Source: Clostridium sp.
GTDB taxonomy: Bacteria > Bacillota > Clostridia > Lachnospirales > Lachnospiraceae
Assembly (NCBI GenBank): GCA_023663815.1
Contig: JAMPGS010000022.1
Location: 1-33,844, forward strand
Direction: 5' to 3'
DNA: 33,844 bases
Both the position numbers and the translations under genes were made by a program. Below are positions 32,539 to 33,844 of this stretch, piece after piece. How positions within the stretch are numbered: the first letter of the stretch is position 1; every line of letters begins with the position of its first letter. The notes beneath the pieces are model-generated. The model worked only from the letters and a program-made list of their open reading frames with translations, searched no databases and was not told where the DNA came from.

Positions 32539-32608
32539 AGGCAAAAATGAAGCGAGTGCTTCCAAGTAGCACGGCAAAAAACCCCAGTGTTCCAGCACCG
32601 GGGTTTTT
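32539..32608 (+). ncRNA. Putative type I antitoxin RNA (par RNA II-like)
   Basis: A ~70-nt transcript between the promoter above and the shared terminator; it has no ribosome-binding site. Bases 32545-32564 (AAATGAAGCGAGTGCTTCCA) repeat 17 of 20 bases of 32727-32746, the plus-strand complement of the toxin start codon and first six codons. A TAGCAC at 32667-type spacing is absent, but TAGCAC at 32567-32572 echoes TAGCAGCAC beside the toxin ribosome-binding site. The RNA can therefore pair with the toxin mRNA at its initiation region and, fully, at the terminator. Confidence 0.7.
32577..32608. terminator. Bidirectional terminator shared by toxin mRNA and antitoxin RNA
   Basis: Stem AAAAACCCC / GGGGTTTTT (32577-32585 with 32600-32608) with inner GTG/CAC pairs. 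T-runs follow on both strands (TTTTTCT on plus, GGGGTTTTTTG on minus). Confidence 0.88.
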
Positions 32609-32660
32609 CTATTCCCAATTTTGGTAATGGCAGGACTTAAGGCCATAGGCTAGTTACCGA

Positions 32661-32747
32661 CTATTTATCGCTGTCTAACCATTTGATGATGTAGTGGCAG
32701 GCCACACCAGCCGCAACAGCGACTATAAATGAAGCGAATATTTCCAT
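32661..32747 (-). CDS. Small hydrophobic peptide, putative Fst-like type I toxin
   Basis: 28 codons. The product starts MEIFASFIVAVAAGVACHY, continues with Ile-Ile-Lys-Trp-Leu-Asp and ends in a charged Ser-Asp-Lys. This single membrane helix with a C-terminal KWLD plus charged tail is the Fst/TxpA-type toxin layout, i.e. a peptide that disturbs the membrane when over-expressed. A strong AGGGGGTG lies 8 nt before the ATG. An extended -10 promoter (TGATACAAT) precedes it. The mRNA would run from ~32788 to the shared terminator at ~32577, about 210 nt. I infer toxin function from architecture; the sequence match to Fst itself is only general. Confidence 0.75.
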   Translation of the reverse strand: MEIFASFIVAVAAGVACHYIIKWLDSDK

Positions 32748-32794
32748 AGCAGCACACCCCCTTTCTTTACCTGTCTAGGGGCGGTAACGCAATC

Positions 32795-32803
32795 ATTGTA
32801 TCA
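32795..32803 (-). promoter_or_regulatory. Extended -10 promoter of the toxin gene
   Basis: Minus strand TGATACAAT (TG-n-TACAAT). A TTGTCA lies upstream at 32813-32818 but only 12 bp away, so recognition probably rests on the extended -10. Confidence 0.5.
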
Positions 32804-32862
32804 TGCTTTTTTTGACAAATCTACTTTTTTATAAAGTACGGTGAGTAAAACCACATTCCACA

Positions 32863-32890
32863 TTGAAAAAAAATCCATTTTATGTATAAT
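32863..32890 (+). promoter_or_regulatory. Promoter of the ABC-F gene
   Basis: Plus strand TTGAAA (32863-32868), 16-bp spacer, TATAAT (32885-32890). It leaves a ~160-nt leader. Confidence 0.75.
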
Positions 32891-32896
32891 GATATG

Positions 32897-33844
<948 letters not shown>

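Noticed and set aside
32314..32646. Minus-strand 110-codon open frame between relA and the toxin gene
   Set aside because: It spans the bidirectional terminator and the antitoxin RNA, lacks a ribosome-binding site and shows no recognisable protein features.

Overview
The window looks like a chromosomal segment of an anaerobic Firmicute, most likely of the Clostridia (Lachnospiraceae-type). Supporting signs are the relA / metallo-hydrolase / hemZ neighbourhood, a glmS gene preceded by a glmS ribozyme, strong Shine-Dalgarno sequences before almost every gene, sigma-A-type promoters, and a complete 'HemZ' oxygen-independent haem enzyme. No rRNA, tRNA, CRISPR array or insertion sequence was seen. 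The genus is not determined.

Left end (1-6.1 kb): the 5' part of pepT (minus) diverges from a large hybrid sensor kinase (plus). The intergenic space holds a tandem 19-20 bp repeat array that ends just before the kinase promoter. The kinase gene converges on, and overlaps by 60 bp, an MFS exporter gene; next to it is an Rpn/PD-(D/E)XK nuclease-family gene.

Centre (6.2-22.8 kb): thirteen minus-strand genes, nearly all touching or overlapping, form an island of protein phosphorylation signalling. It encodes three Ser/Thr kinases (two with multi-pass membrane tails; one soluble with nine R-[IV]-[PA]-T-x-P-Q motifs at its N-terminus and Arg in place of the catalytic Lys), a PP2C phosphatase and two FHA proteins, one fused to zinc ribbons. 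It also encodes a ClpB-type AAA+ protein with an inactive-looking first module, an orphan NrdG-like radical SAM protein, an unknown coiled-coil protein starting MSGPK, and an exported cysteine peptidase with eight Cys-rich 26-residue repeats. A duplicated-HTH regulator and two membrane proteins complete it. Kinases would write Thr phosphorylation, PP2C would erase it, FHA proteins would read it, and the AAA+ and radical SAM proteins look like outputs. A palindrome array and a promoter motif shared by the island's transcription starts suggest dedicated control. I do not recognise the whole as a named system; its function is unknown.

Right side (23.1-32.2 kb): a small membrane-anchored XRE regulator with its own terminator, then hemZ, glmS (with ribozyme and a promoter buried in the preceding terminator), a DUF3048 lipoprotein, an MBL hydrolase and the bifunctional (p)ppGpp enzyme gene relA. 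A 40-bp tandem duplication repeats the 3' end of glmS.

Far right (32.5-33.8 kb): a compact locus with every hallmark of a par/Fst-like type I toxin-antitoxin system (28-residue hydrophobic peptide, convergent ~70-nt RNA, shared bidirectional terminator, complementary direct repeats), followed by a structured leader and the 5' part of an ABC-F ATPase gene.
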